From Drosophila persimilis (Eukaryota > Arthropoda > Insecta > Diptera > Drosophilidae), in assembly GCF_003286085.1 (NCBI RefSeq), contig NW_020825491.1, forward strand, positions 62,001 through 126,000: 64,000 bases of DNA, read 5' to 3'. The notes beneath the pieces are model-generated. The model searched no databases. It had not been told where the DNA came from and was given only the letters and a program-made list of their open reading frames with translations. Shown here in pieces: positions 1 to 10,218 of this stretch. The number at the start of each line of letters is the position of its first letter. Within the stretch, counting starts at the first letter, position 1. A program made the position numbers and the translations under genes.

Positions 1-6
1 CGTTCT

Positions 7-2478
7 ATGCACCAACTAGCGGCAGACGAGAGTTCGTCATATCCAATTGGCTCTGAAGTTGTGCTGCGGGACTTTTACGTGGATGATTTGCTAACGGGGG
101 GAGATACTACAAATGAGGTGCTGGAAATAATTCGCCAGGTGTCAGGACTATTAGCCAAAGGAAATTTCAAGATCAGAAAATGGTGTTCCAACGATACATA
201 TGTACTCGATCAAACACCCCATGAAGATAGGGAAACATTTGTTAAATTTACTGATGGCAGCGATGTAACCAAGACGCTAGGTTTAGCATGGAATCCCACT
301 TCGGATGAGCTATTATTTTCATTCTGTCCCAATCAAGTCCCTTCGAAACCAACTAAGCGAGTTGTATTGTCAACTATTGCACGATTTTATGATCCACTCG
401 GACTTATAGGGCCAGTTATTACTAAAGCAAAAATATTTCTACAGCAGCTGTGGAAAGAAAAGCTTCATTGGGATGAAAGTCTGCCAGTCTCCTTACGCAC
501 AACTTGGATCAACTTTATTCAGCAGTTTGACTCTATGCAACAAATTTCTTTCCCGCGCCTATCTTTCCTTCGAAGCAGCAACCTTGAAATGCATGGATTT
601 TGTGATGCCAGCATGAGTGCTTATGGAGCTTGCATCTACGCTGTTTCGCAAGGCGACAATGGAGTCAAGGCAAATCTTCTATCTTCCAGATCTCGTGTAG
701 CGCCACTGAAGACTATCACAATACCCAAGTTGGAATTATGTGGTGCAGCGCTACTCGCTCAGCTTATGCATGAAGTGTCTTTGATGAACTTCTAGTGCTC
801 TTATTATTGCTGGTGTGACTCCACAGTCGTTTTGGCTTGGATCAAGAATCAACCATCCAACTTCAATGTATTTGTCGCTAATAGACTTTCTGTTATTCAG
901 GAACTCACATCTGGAATGTCTTGGCTGCACGTGCCAACTGATCTAAACCCTGCCGATATGCTTTCTCGAGGATCATTACCAGCTGAGCTCATCAATTCTC
1001 ATCTTTGGAAGTATGTATGCAAATTCATTCATCGACGAAAGTCTGGAATAACTGTGGAGGACTTGCGTTTGGGAACCGAACTGCTTATTCGTCTTACTCA
1101 ACAATCTCGTCTATCCACTGAAATAAGAGCCCTGGAAACGCGAAAGGACATCAAGGCTTCAAGCTCGATCGCCTCTCTTTCGCCATTTTTAGATGATTGC
1201 GGTTTGCTTCGAGTTGGAGGGCGTCTTAAAAACTCTACCTTGGACTTTGAAGCACGGCATCCCATAATATTGCCCAAGAATCATTCCATCACTTCTGCTC
1301 TGATACGGCACTTACACGAAAAGCACCTTCACGCTGGACCCCAGTCGCTATTAGCCATCATTCGTCAAACGTACTGGCCAATCGGTGGCCGAAAGACCGT
1401 AGCACACGTAATCCAAAAGTGTGTCAGATGCTTTAGAGTGAAGCCTCGAACTCTCGAGCAAATAATGGCAGATCTTCCGGTGGACAGAGTCAGCGAATCT
1501 CGTGCATTTTTAGTTACCGGCGTGGACTATTGCGGTCCGTTCCTGTATAAATCAGAAGTTCGAAACCGGCCCCCACTAAAGTGCTACATGAGCATTTTTA
1601 TATGCTTCTCCACCAAGGCGGTTCACATCGAGCTTGTGAAGGATCTTACAACATCTGCGTTCCTCTCTGCTCTTCGCCGTTTCATTTGCACCCGTGGAAG
1701 ACCGATTCGTATTTGGTCAGATAATGCCACAAATTTTGTTGGAGCGCGGAACGAACTGGCGGAACTTAAGTCGCTATTCCTAAGCGACAGTCATCAAGAA
1801 GCCGTGCATCAAGCTTTTCTCAACGATTGCATCGATTGGCGTTTCATTCCTCCTAGATCGCCACATTTTGGAGGATTGTGGGAGGCGTCAGTCAAGCTTG
1901 CTAAGCATCATCTTCGACGTGCCCTCGGATCCTCGCTTCTTGGATTTGATGAGCTGCGCACTCTCGCGTGCAATATCTGTGCAATCATTAATTCAAGGCC
2001 ATTGTTTCCTCTTTCAGAGAACCCTGCAGATCTCGATGTAGTCACGCCCAGCCATTTTCTAGTTGGCGCCCCTATCACAACCTTCTTGGAGCCTGACTTG
2101 GTTCATTTAAACGTCGATCGCTTGGACCGTTGGCAGAAGGTCACACAGCTTCAGCAAATCTTTTGGTCTCGCTGGCGCCAATCGTATTTAACCAGTCTTC
2201 AAGAAAGAACGAAGTGGCGCACCCGGAATCCTGAGCTTCACGTCAATGATGTCGTTCTTGTTAAGGACGAGAACTTCCCTCCTCTGAAGTGGCCTCTAGC
2301 GAGAATCCTCGAGCTCATCCCAGGAGCTGATGGCGTATCTCGAGTCGCCTTGATCAGGATGGCTACAGGTGTTAGCCGAAGAGCACTTGCAAAACTATGT
2401 CTATTGCCTCTACGAGATGAGGTGAAAGGCATGGATCCTTCCACGGGGGGAGTATGTTCGGGCGAAGCCCGAGTGTAA
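7..2478 (+). pseudogene. BEL-1 copy A gag-pol polyprotein, C-terminal part, broken
   Basis: The frame encodes the end of the BEL polyprotein: the YVDD reverse transcriptase motif (FYVDDLLTGG), the Pao-type A17 and RNase H region, the HHCC zinc-binding domain, the DDE integrase core (VDYCGPF, WSDNATNF, GLWEASVK) and a C-terminal DUF5641-like domain. Compared with the intact copy, a lysine codon AAG has become TAG at 793-795, and 174 bp (58 codons, in frame) are missing at about 1019, where short GTATG repeats flank the lost segment. Downstream of the stop the frame stays open to 2476-2478. The product cannot be made as one polyprotein, although the integrase half is still readable. The stop codon lies inside the LTR, as in the intact copy. 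Confidence 0.92.
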
Positions 2479-2930
2479 ATTTTATACCATTGTTTTATTG
2501 CCTATCAATTCACTTTCTTTTCTATTTTGGTCATTATACTAAACTAACGTAACGTAAGCGTAGCTTTATCTATGCTCGCTCAGCAACATGCTCTCATTTA
2601 ATCATCTATTCTTATCTATGCTCGCTCTTGTTATCTTTTCTTTCCTATGCCGTCGCTAAGCCGTCAGCAGCTGCGCCTGCTCTAGCAGTTACCGCTTGAT
2701 ATAGTTGGAGAACAGACCCTTTTTGTCCCCAATCTATTACTTTGGCTCGAGATCGGCTCGCTTGCCTCATCCAAGTGTGTCACTCTAATACTATTGTAAA
2801 AGGCTCTGGCATCTTCGGCCACCTTCAACACACAAAATACCTATAATAAAATTTATAACGTTTTCGGAAATTAATAATTTGTGAAATTATTGAACAATCA
2901 TAGTCAGCGAAAAAGCTCGTTGTCTCAACA
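2455..2930 (+). repeat. 3' LTR of BEL-1 copy A
   Basis: A 476-bp repeat starting TGTTCGGGCG and ending TCTCAACA, matching both LTRs of the complete element. A few substitutions and a one-base length difference separate it from those two, so this copy is slightly older or belongs to another subline. Confidence 0.95.
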
Positions 2931-3551
2931 GAGTCCTTGGCTTTATTAAAAGATGGTCGAAGGAATTTTCTGACCCCTATACCACTAAACTACTCTACGT
3001 TTCTCTTGTACGGCCTATCTTGGAATATGGTTCCTGTATCTGGTCTCCCCATTACCAAAAATATCAATATATGCTTGAGTCCATTCAAAATCAATTCCTT
3101 ATCTTTGCACTGCGCGGACTTAATTGGGACCCCTCTCATCATCTTCCTTCTTATGAGAGTCGGCTGCGCCTCATTAACTTGCACTCTCTTGAAAGCCGTA
3201 GAACTTGTCATGGAATTCTCTTTCTCCACAAACTTCTCCTAGGCAAGGTTGAATCTTCGGCCCTCATTAGCCTTATCAGAATTGCTGTCCCATCCCGCCC
3301 GACTAGGCATTACATTCCTCTCCGTCTTCCTCTCTGTCCTTCAAACTACTCTAACCATGAATCTTTCCGTAGCCTTTGCCGCGATTGCAATACATTTTTC
3401 CATCTTTTTTCCTTTGATACTTGCGCTTCCAAAGTAAAATCTTCTTTAATGAATAATTTAAGTTAACTTCTTTCGGCCTTGCATTGTGTTACCGTACTTT
3501 CCAGTAGCAGATAATCTTATAATCTTACTCTAAACATTAAACATTAAACAT
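2931..3551 (+). pseudogene. CR1-like LINE (LINE-C), 3' end of ORF2 and tail
   Basis: A 5'-truncated non-LTR retrotransposon remnant. The frame at 3020-3466 encodes the region after the reverse transcriptase palm and fingers, with EYGSCIWSPHYQ, FALRGLNWD and RLPLCPSNYS blocks that are clearly related to, but distinct from, the LINE-B copies at 57436-57930 and 63366-63824. The upstream bases 2937-3020 carry the RWSKEF-type stretch in another frame, so at least one frameshift is present. The remnant ends in a TAAACAT-type short tandem repeat (3531-3551); microsatellite tails are usual for CR1-like elements. The product would have been a reverse transcriptase/endonuclease; nothing functional remains. 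Confidence 0.8.
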
Positions 3552-3924
3552 AAGGGTCATTGACGACTTTGGCTGCCTCAATGTTGAGGTGGGATCTCAT
3601 ACGTTCCGTGTACCTTTTACAATCTTTCTCATACACTGCTTCAACAGTGTCCACTTCCAGGTCCCTGTGAATGGTGTCGTTCCTCACATACCATGGAGCA
3701 TTGCAAATCAGGCGAAGAGTCTTGTTTTGCTCAACTTGAATCCGTCCAAATTCCGCGCTGCTGGCTAGGGGACCCCATACAGCCAATGTGTACTGCCAGA
3801 TAGGTGCAATCATTTGCTTGTACAACATGACCTTGGTATCGAGACTCAGTTTGCTGTTTGAGTTTAGGAGCCAGTGCAGTTTTTGGACCCTTTCCCTGAC
3901 CTTTGTGATGACGTTGGTGACCCC
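3552..3924 (-). pseudogene. Jockey-like LINE (LINE-E), fragment of reverse transcriptase C-terminus
   Basis: The minus strand encodes a Jockey-type post-RT region: KLSLDTKVMLYKQMIAPIWQ, then a YTLAVWGPLA-like stretch and RLICNAPWYVRND. Only about 125 codons remain. The fragment is cut at 3925 by the 5' end of a LINE-B insertion, and the frame running on into LINE-B is a chance fusion. No tail is recognisable beyond the last coding block. Assignment to Jockey rests on these motifs and is moderately secure. Confidence 0.75.
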
Positions 3925-4523
3925 CGTAGAAAAATGCTTGGCCGTAGAAAAATGCTTGGTGTGATATTTATGCACAACTTGATCAGGGGTGACATAGACA
4001 GCCCTGATCTGTTGAGCCGCATAAACTTCACGATTCCTATTAGACTGACTAGAAATTTTATACAGTTGTTCCTTCCACTTTGTAGATCGAATTATTCCTT
4101 GCATGAACCGTTTAGGGTCTAATGCTCGGATTATAATTTCCTCTACCATATTATATCCAACACTAATTCTCTTCCTCTTATTAAATTATTAATCCTTACA
4201 CACCTTTCTATTAATTAGTAACTGTAGTGGTATTTGTATTTTGATTGCATGCTTAGTTTCTTAGTAAGTTTAGTGCTAATTTTCCTTGAATGTTAGTCTA
4301 ATAGCTATCTTTCTTGCATGTTCGCGTTTGGTTCGGCTACGCACCGCGCGTCATGCGGCAGCGCCCCTCGGTCGGTTGGCCGGGAGAAGGGCTGCGTTTT
4401 GCCTGGGATCCGCGCGTAAAAGCCTTCTGCTGGTGTCACACGGGCCACTTGACGGTGCAGTAACTGCATCGCCTCTTGAAAGATGCAGTCATTGCATGTC
4501 AACGTCCAAACAAAAAAAAAAAA
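3925..4523 (+). mobile_element. CR1-like LINE-B, 5'-truncated 3' end (copy 0)
   Basis: This matches the final 250 bp of ORF2 and the 3' UTR of the LINE-B copies further right (compare 57656-58236), including the GC-rich 3' UTR segment with CGCGCGTCATGCGGCAGCG and the poly(A) run at 4512-4523. The 5' junction shows a 17-bp tandem duplication (cgtagaaaaatgcttgg twice, 3925-3958), a common scar of target-primed reverse transcription. No coding capacity remains. Confidence 0.88.
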
Positions 4524-4966
4524 GTACGGCGTCAAGCAAGCAAGTCGTGTACAACATACAGAGGAACAAAATCGTGAAAAACTCAAGTGATACACTATTA
4601 TTTATTAAACAGAGTGTTTTGTTCACATCATAAACTGTGTCCGCATTGAAAGACAACAATTGACGGTGGAAATAATTGAAGATAACGCTACAACGCCAAT
4701 TTGAATAAAATACAGTGGAAAAATATTTGTTATTGGTTGTGCTGTGGAAGAAGAATATTTGTTATTGTTCTGAACCACTCTCTGTAAACCAGCATTTGAT
4801 CTTTCGGAGTCACTGAGAGAATAACGTAGCCATACCCAATAAAAGGTTGCAAGCAGTGCAGACAGCAAAGTGATTGGCAACGCATTGTAAAGAGTCGGCA
4901 AAGCAATATTTCAAGCAGTATAAAGCAGTATTTCAAGCAGCACCGTAACGGAAAAACGTTTTGAAC

Positions 4967-5901
4967 ATGGCTCCAGTTTCAAAACGTCTGCGAGAAAAAT
5001 CTGGAACTGATCTCAAGGGCTCGAAGAGTTCTGAGGAAATACCAGAAAATATTCAGAAAGCCCTGGACAGAATGTTTGCTAAGCAGGCTGAACTAATCAC
5101 GGCAAATACGTTAAAGTCTGAGGGTGTATTGCAGGCCATAGAGGAAAAGTTCACAGCTATGACCAATCAAATTCTTGGTATGGCAGTAGATGTGAAGAAA
5201 CTTACTGAACGTGTCCTGCAATTGGAAAAGGCGGGTGAGGTAATCCACGAAATGGAGCAGCAAATTATCAAACTCAAAAATGAGGTACATGGTATGCAAG
5301 AAATACGTGCGCATGTTAGAGATCTAAGCACACAATGTGTTGAGCGCGCCAAAGCGGACATTGCGTGTGATCTCCGTATTCATGGAATACCCTTTGAAGA
5401 AGGTGAAATGTTGAAGGTCCGATTCAACAAGATGTGTTGTGTAACACCCCTCCCAAGGGTGAAAGACATCTTTAGGATCCGACAGAGAACTCACGGAACA
5501 GCTGTCCAGTGATAATCCTGCGACTAGAGAGTGTGAGAGAGAAGGCGGCGTTGTTGCGAGCTGTTGGCAACTATCGCAGGGAATCGAAAAAACTGCTATC
5601 ACTGGACCTAATGGAATTCGACTCGCAGGCTGCGTTTTATATTAATGAGCAGCTGTCTAAAGAGAATCTGGCTGTTTTCAAAGAGGCGATGAAAATGAAA
5701 AAAGGAAAAGCACTATCGGCTGTTTTCACTCGTCGGGCGATCGTGCATGTTAAGAAGCATCCAGCTGGAGAGATTTTTAGAGTGGATAACATGCATGACC
5801 TGCAAACATTGCAGGATACTTCCGAGGATGAGCTAGCAGCAGTTGATCAAGGTGCAGTTAACAGACCAGTTGAGACAGACCAGAATAACCTATTTCGTTA
5901 G
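4967..5901 (+). pseudogene. LINE-A ORF1, coiled-coil and FP25-like nucleic-acid binding protein, frameshifted
   Basis: ORF1p of LINEs binds element RNA. From the ATG at 4967 (GAACATGG context) a first half shows a heptad-like coiled coil (about residues 45-115, QAIEEKFTAMTNQILGMAV onward). The C-terminal half, in another frame from about 5509, resembles the Baculo_FP domain (SQAAFYINEQLSKENLAVFK, then the VFTRRAIVHVK block). The two halves are separated by a TGA at 5510-5512 with a frame change just before it, so the gene is broken in the middle. The pairing with a downstream endonuclease-RT frame supports the identity. Confidence 0.75.
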
Positions 5902-5986
5902 TAAAACTTCCCTTAGCCATATATATAGTTATAAGTGATTTGTGTATATTGCGTGTGCTGCTAATATGCTTTTTAGTAACTTTTAA

Positions 5987-7419
5987 ATGGTCCATAATAT
6001 GAATAGACTTCCAACGAATAGTAGGATATTGATTCGTACGCTGGCTAAACAAAAAGATGGCATAAATATTTGTCATATAAATGCTCAGAGTCTGTATGGT
6101 AAGATTGATGAGTTCCGATATATGTTTGAACAATCGAATGTTGATGAAGTTTGTGTTTCGGAAACGTGGTTCATGCCGCATCTATGTGATAATGTTATTT
6201 TGTGTACCGGATTTGATCTATACCGTTCTGATCGGGAAGGAAATGGTGGGGGTGTTGCTGTATACATAAACAAGAAACTCAAATCCAAATTAATATGCAA
6301 GCACCCTCCAGAAAGTGCAATAGAATACCTTTTTATAGAATTATCGGCCTCTAACAGTTCTCTTAAATTACTATTGGGCTGTCTGTACGGACCACACCGC
6401 AATACAATCTACCAACAAGTAATTGATGCAATTTCAGACCTATCTGTAAGCTATACTGACGTAATTATAATCGGGGATCTAAACAGCAATATACTGAAGG
6501 AACGACATATGGAGTCAGCGATGGGATCGTTAGGCTTGCATCTAGTCAATAATAGTAGACCAACACATTTCTCAAACACTGCAAACACTGTACATTATTG
6601 GACCTTTGTTTTGTCAATGATAAAGAAAAAATCGTTCTTTATGATCAGTTATCTGTCCCAACATTTTCCAGACACGACCCACTTTTCCTGACTTATGATT
6701 TTAATTTTAAATAGATTGGCGACGACATATGGTACCGAAATTTTAAGAGCATTGACATAACCAAACTTAATGACGAATTCAATACATATGACTGGAATAT
6801 AATATTTAACATGGATGATGTTAATTCTCAAGTAGAACAACTACGAACTCACATAACATGTCTTTATGAAAAATTCGTACCGCGGCGTAAATTAAAGATT
6901 GCACCAAAGAAAAATCCATGGTTCAATCAATGTATTGCACACAATATATCATTAAGGGACAAAGCATATAACAAATGGAAACGCTACAGAACGTCTGTTC
7001 AGTATCAAAAATTTAAAACTTTAAGGAAAAAAACCTGAAAAAAAATACTGACAGCTAAAAAATCGGTTTATTCTGTAAGGTTTCAAAGTGCAATATTAAC
7101 AAGAAGGACATGGAGGGAGCTCAAAGACTTGGGAATAGGGAAGAGGACAAATAACACCAAAATTGATGTAGACATAGATGAATTAAATTTTGTGATAAAC
7201 GGGGTACCTGAAGTAGCATATAATCATTATCTTGACAATATACCGAATAGTTCTTGTGATAATAACTTTAGCTTCATGTGTGCCAGTCAGTGTGATGTCC
7301 TTGAATCTGTGCTTCAAATTAAGTCAAATGCAATCGGACTGGATGAAATACATCCAAAATTTCTAAAAATCTTACTTCCGAAAATATTACCACATGTGAC
7401 TTATATTTGCAATACTGTC
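5987..7419 (+). pseudogene. LINE-A ORF2, APE endonuclease and start of reverse transcriptase, degenerate
   Basis: The endonuclease block is readable from the ATG at 5987: NICHINAQSL, VSETWF, GGGVAVYI and IIIGDLNS are APE-type motifs. The frame breaks near 6600-6690, resumes at 6811 (linker region MDDVNSQVEQL), meets a stop at 7036-7038, and resumes at 7129 with the N-terminal RT block (SNAIGLDEIHPKFLKILLP). At 7419 it is cut by BEL-2, so no RT palm is present. The role of the intact protein is target nicking and reverse transcription; this copy is dead. Confidence 0.85.
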
Positions 7420-7999
7420 TGTTCAGCCACAGACATGTATTTAATGAATATTAGGAATATACAGTTCAATCTCATACACAAATACTCATAAATAAAATTG
7501 TTCATGTCATTTCATGTAACTGAATATGACGACACGAAAAATACATTAGCAACTAAGAATAGACAATAGCACTTGTAAACTCGAACCCACCAAAAGGGAT
7601 CAAGCAATAAACTATCTACTTTATTGCTGCCAAGTACCTAAGTAAATACACTGAAATATAACCCCCGCACAGAGTAAGTGTACCCAATCTAAAAATACAC
7701 TCACAAGGAGCCTGTGCGGTCCTTCCCATAGAATAAGAATTCCACTGTTAGCTATATAAGGAGATGCATTTGTTCAATAAAGTCAGTATCAGAAACAGTA
7801 CCATAGCTGCCTGTCACTCATCTTCCATCGCAATCAACAGAGGCTGTCGCTGTGTCTTCAGATCCTCCCTTGCGCACCGTAGGATACCCTCTCCGCAGTC
7901 CAACTGGTTCAAGTTCTAGTTGCGACGACCAAACTGTAGACGGTTTATGTACCGTATGCAACCCAGCTTCCTACACACACACACACATACACATTAACA
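7420..7999 (+). repeat. 5' LTR of BEL-2
   Basis: Starts TGTTCAGCCA at a clean break in the LINE-A frame and ends ATTAACA immediately before TTTGGTGACCCCCGACC, a primer-binding-site context shared with BEL-1. It carries a TATA box at 7753-7760 and an AATAAA signal at 7776-7781, and ends in a CA-repeat (7972-7986). Only one LTR of this family is in the window, so the borders are inferred from the junction and the TG...CA ends. Confidence 0.8.
7753..7800 (+). promoter_or_regulatory. BEL-2 LTR promoter and polyadenylation signal
   Basis: TATATAAG at 7753-7760 is followed by AATAAA at 7776-7781 and an AGTCAGTATCAG initiator-like stretch at 7781-7792, about 30 bp downstream of the TATA box. This is the usual compact U3/R arrangement of insect LTR elements. 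Confidence 0.55.
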
Positions 8000-8416
8000 T
8001 TTGGTGACCCCCGACCTTGGTCATCCTTTCAAACTGTATAACAAGCTGCAGTGAAAGGATTCGATCTGGACATCAGATTGAAGCAGTCAACAGGACATCT
8101 TCAATAAAAATTTGGCATCAGGCCATACACTAACGGTAGCATCTCCTACCAATAAGTATCACTTTGGCAAATCTGACATATTCAGGTTATCAGCCAACAG
8201 AAAAACAGCTATAGAATTCGATTACCACCAAAGTAATCAATTTTTGTTGTTCCGTGCATTCCATAAATTGGAAACAGCACAAATCCCTCCGTCCAACACA
8301 TCACCTGTACTATTACCTTTCTGACCAACAACAGGTTGCGATTCGGAGCGTATCCAGCTGCAAAGCAAATAAAACACTCCCAACGGGTCAAAAAGTAATA
8401 AGTACAAACAGATAGA
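8000..8416 (+). other. BEL-2 primer-binding site and untranslated leader
   Basis: TGGTGACCCCCGACC directly after the LTR resembles the BEL-1 primer-binding site and would pair with the 3' CCA end of a tRNA that I did not identify. The rest, up to the gag ATG at 8417, holds no convincing gene; the short open frames here are not supported. Confidence 0.6.
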
Positions 8417-8631
8417 ATGGATACACATATGGAGGCAGAAGCTGCCGCTACAATGGCAATGGATGTGCAGCAAGAGATTGGTGAGGAAATATCGAGGTGC
8501 ATTCGGAACTTTAAAAAAGATTCCCAAGAACGAAAGCAAACGGCCTCTTATTTTCAAGCCAAAATATCAGCACTCGAAAATGCGTGGAATCGCTTCAACA
8601 AAAAGGACTCCAAACTTCGCGATACAGACAA
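8417..8631 (+). pseudogene. BEL-2 gag, N-terminal part, interrupted by the Polinton
   Basis: The ATG at 8417 opens a frame with a Pao/BEL-type Gag N-terminus (QQEIGEEISRCIRNFKKD, then an ENAWNRFNKKD block). It runs into the duplicated hexamer agacaa at 8626-8631 and is cut there by the Polinton end at 8632. The frame resumes in phase at 51616 after the second agacaa, so the Polinton insertion is what broke it. Gag would form the particle core. Confidence 0.85.
8626..8631 (+). other. Polinton target-site duplication, left copy (agacaa)
   Basis: The 6-bp sequence agacaa precedes the element at 8626-8631 and follows it at 51610-51615. Six base pairs is the usual Polinton duplication length. Removing the element and one copy restores the open gag frame of BEL-2, which independently confirms both borders. 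Confidence 0.92.
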
Positions 8632-9820
8632 AGTAGTTATTATATAGGCACTTTGCTATGGGACAGTGTTAGGTACACAAAGGAGGAATATAAATTATAG
8701 AGAAAGTAGAAAGGTTCAAGGGCATCGAAACCGTTTTTCAGGAAACACTTAAAAAACACCTCTAAACTATCACATTAGATTCATTGCAAAGGGATGACCT
8801 ACCTGTTTGAGGGTTGTTTGAATCGCAACACGGGACCAATCGTAAAAAACAGGTTCATTGACAGTAAGAGGGAGGAGAGAGAATATAAATGAGCGAAGGA
8901 TCGATTTGAGAGGATTTTACATGGATGAGAAACAGGATTGAGATCGAAGTTAGTTCACATTATCACCGATAGGTGGCGCCACCAAGTAGTAAGGATAAGG
9001 GACGGTCGCATTTTAGACTGAATTACCAAATTCGCAACGTGTTGCAGCAACATGTGCTTAAGCATGTGCAGCTTGGCAACATGTTGAATGTAAGTGTGCA
9101 TCATATTGCTATGCTATTACGTGATCATGTTAAATAAATACTTATAAGATATTTTATTAACATTGAATTGGCAACCAATTTCTGCTATGTTATTAACTGG
9201 TCAAGTTAAATAAATACTTATAGGATATTTTATAAACATTGAATTGGGAAAACAAATGTGTGAAGTTTCTGAAATTTACATCCTATAGAAAACATAAGTT
9301 GGAAACCTGGGTATCTAGATGTCCGTATAGAGGGTTGAATGGTAAGAGAACACAAATTAATGGAGATATATATAGGAGCACACAAAGAATAAAATTATAA
9401 TAGGAAGACATCAAAATTAATTAATGCTACTTAGAGTAAATATACGGCCGTCCCTTATCCTTACTACTTGGTGGCGCCACCTATCGGTGATAATATGAAC
9501 TAACTTCGATCTCAATCCTGTTTCTCAACCATGTAAAATCCTCTCAAATCGATCCTTCGCTCATTTATATTCTCTCTCCTCCCTCTTACTGTCAATGAAC
9601 CTGTTTTTACGATTGGTCCCGTGTTGCGATTCAAACAACCCTCAAACAGGTAGGTCATCCCTTTGCAATGAATCTAATGTGATAGTTTAGAGGTATTTTT
9701 TAAGTGTTTCCTGAAAAACGGTTTCGATGCCCTTGAACCTTTCTACTTTCTCTATAATTTATATTCCTCCTTTGTGTACCTAACACTGTCCCATAGCAAA
9801 GTGCCTATATAATAACTACT
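8632..9820. repeat. Large fold-back (palindrome) at the left Polinton end
   Basis: The arms 8632-9005 and 9448-9820 are near-perfect inverted copies (one A-run length difference and a few substitutions) around a 442-bp centre. The inner arm is part of the regular TIR; the outer arm is extra and absent from the right end, where the element stops at the TIR terminus. The outer arm begins AGTAGTTATTATA, and the regular terminus at 8985 begins AGTAGTAAGG, so both possible ends carry AGTAGT. The duplicated arm includes the TATA box of the 117-aa TIR gene. Confidence 0.9.
9806..9813 (+). promoter_or_regulatory. TATA box of the left TIR gene
   Basis: TATATAAT lies 52 bp upstream of the ATG at 9865, with a short purine-rich leader. 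The mirror copy serves the right TIR gene at 50781-50788. The fold-back breakpoint (9820) falls just downstream of this box. Confidence 0.5.
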
Positions 9821-9864
9821 CACAGCTAACAGCTAGGACATAAACTAGTAATCTTTCAACAACG

Positions 9865-10218
9865 ATGGATGACCTTGAAATCATTTTTATCGATTCCCAA
9901 CCGGAATCAACCATAAATCTGGACTCTCAGCCGAGCTCCGTAGACCTGTCCTTGATTTTTGGGATTAAGACCCAAACCTATCTCGAGAGCAACTTGACCT
10001 GGTTAAGTGACGTTAAATGGGATGATGACGACGATGACCCAAGGAATGCAACGTCTAATAATGATAATCCAGCATACATTTTCCCGGATGATGACAACAT
10101 TTTCGATTTAGTAGATAATCAGGATGATGATAAAAGATCTCAACTCCAGGAACTACTTCGGGACGAAGATGATGATGACTTAATTGCTGCGGTAAAATTA
10201 GCTGAGGCGAAATTTTAA
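9865..10218 (+). CDS. Acidic 117-aa protein encoded inside the Polinton left TIR
   Basis: I do not recognise the family. The protein begins MDDLEIIFIDSQPES and is strongly acidic, with aspartate runs (WDDDDDDPRN, FPDDDNIFD, RDEDDDDLIAA) and no signal peptide, membrane segment or zinc motif. Two copies exist, here and at 50376-50729, and the translations are identical. A TATA box and an adjacent poly(A)-rich downstream region (10219-10260) suggest a real transcription unit. An acidic nuclear or DNA-mimic role is possible but only a guess. Being in the TIR it is diploid per element and, like the TIR itself, would be kept identical by gene conversion or replication. Confidence 0.75.
   Translation: MDDLEIIFIDSQPESTINLDSQPSSVDLSLIFGIKTQTYLESNLTWLSDVKWDDDDDDPRNATSNNDNPAYIFPDDDNIFDLVDNQDDDKRSQLQELLRDEDDDDLIAAVKLAEAKF

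Larger units (their letters stand above)
1..2930 (+). mobile_element. BEL/Pao retrotransposon BEL-1, 3' half (copy A)
   Basis: This is the 3' half of the same family as the complete element at 14870-21310; position 1 corresponds to 18208 of that copy. It runs from the reverse transcriptase region through RNase H, integrase and the 3' LTR, and its left part lies outside the window. Similarity by eye is very high, with only scattered substitutions apart from one nonsense change and one 174-bp deletion, so the family moved recently. The right flank after the LTR is gagtc; the matching left duplication cannot be checked because the 5' end is not in the window. Confidence 0.93.
4524..7419 (+). mobile_element. 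CR1-like LINE-A, copy 1, cut by BEL-2
   Basis: This non-LTR retrotransposon starts with about 440 bp of 5' UTR (4524-4966, no other feature seen) and carries ORF1, then ORF2 with endonuclease and the start of the reverse transcriptase. It stops abruptly at 7419, where the BEL-2 LTR begins. The rest of the palm domain should continue as in the minus-strand copy at 52565-54154 but is absent here. Clade placement (CR1-like, Jockey superfamily) rests on the ORF2 motifs and a Baculo_FP-like ORF1; the family name is not known to me. Confidence 0.85.
7420..8631 (+). mobile_element. BEL/Pao retrotransposon BEL-2, left part (continues at 51616)
   Basis: A second BEL/Pao family, different from BEL-1. 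It comprises a 580-bp 5' LTR, a primer-binding region and the first 72 codons of gag. The element inserted into LINE-A (junction 7419/7420) and was later split by the Polinton. The target-site duplication of BEL-2 itself cannot be checked, because its 3' end is missing: gag is lost near 52257 on the other side. Confidence 0.85.

Noticed and set aside
3931..4149. Frame 3544-4149 (minus) as one 201-aa protein
   Set aside because: Only 3552-3924 is Jockey coding; the rest is antisense of LINE-B.
8417..8647. Free-standing 76-aa protein at the Polinton edge
   Set aside because: It is the start of BEL-2 gag, and its last residues come from the Polinton end.
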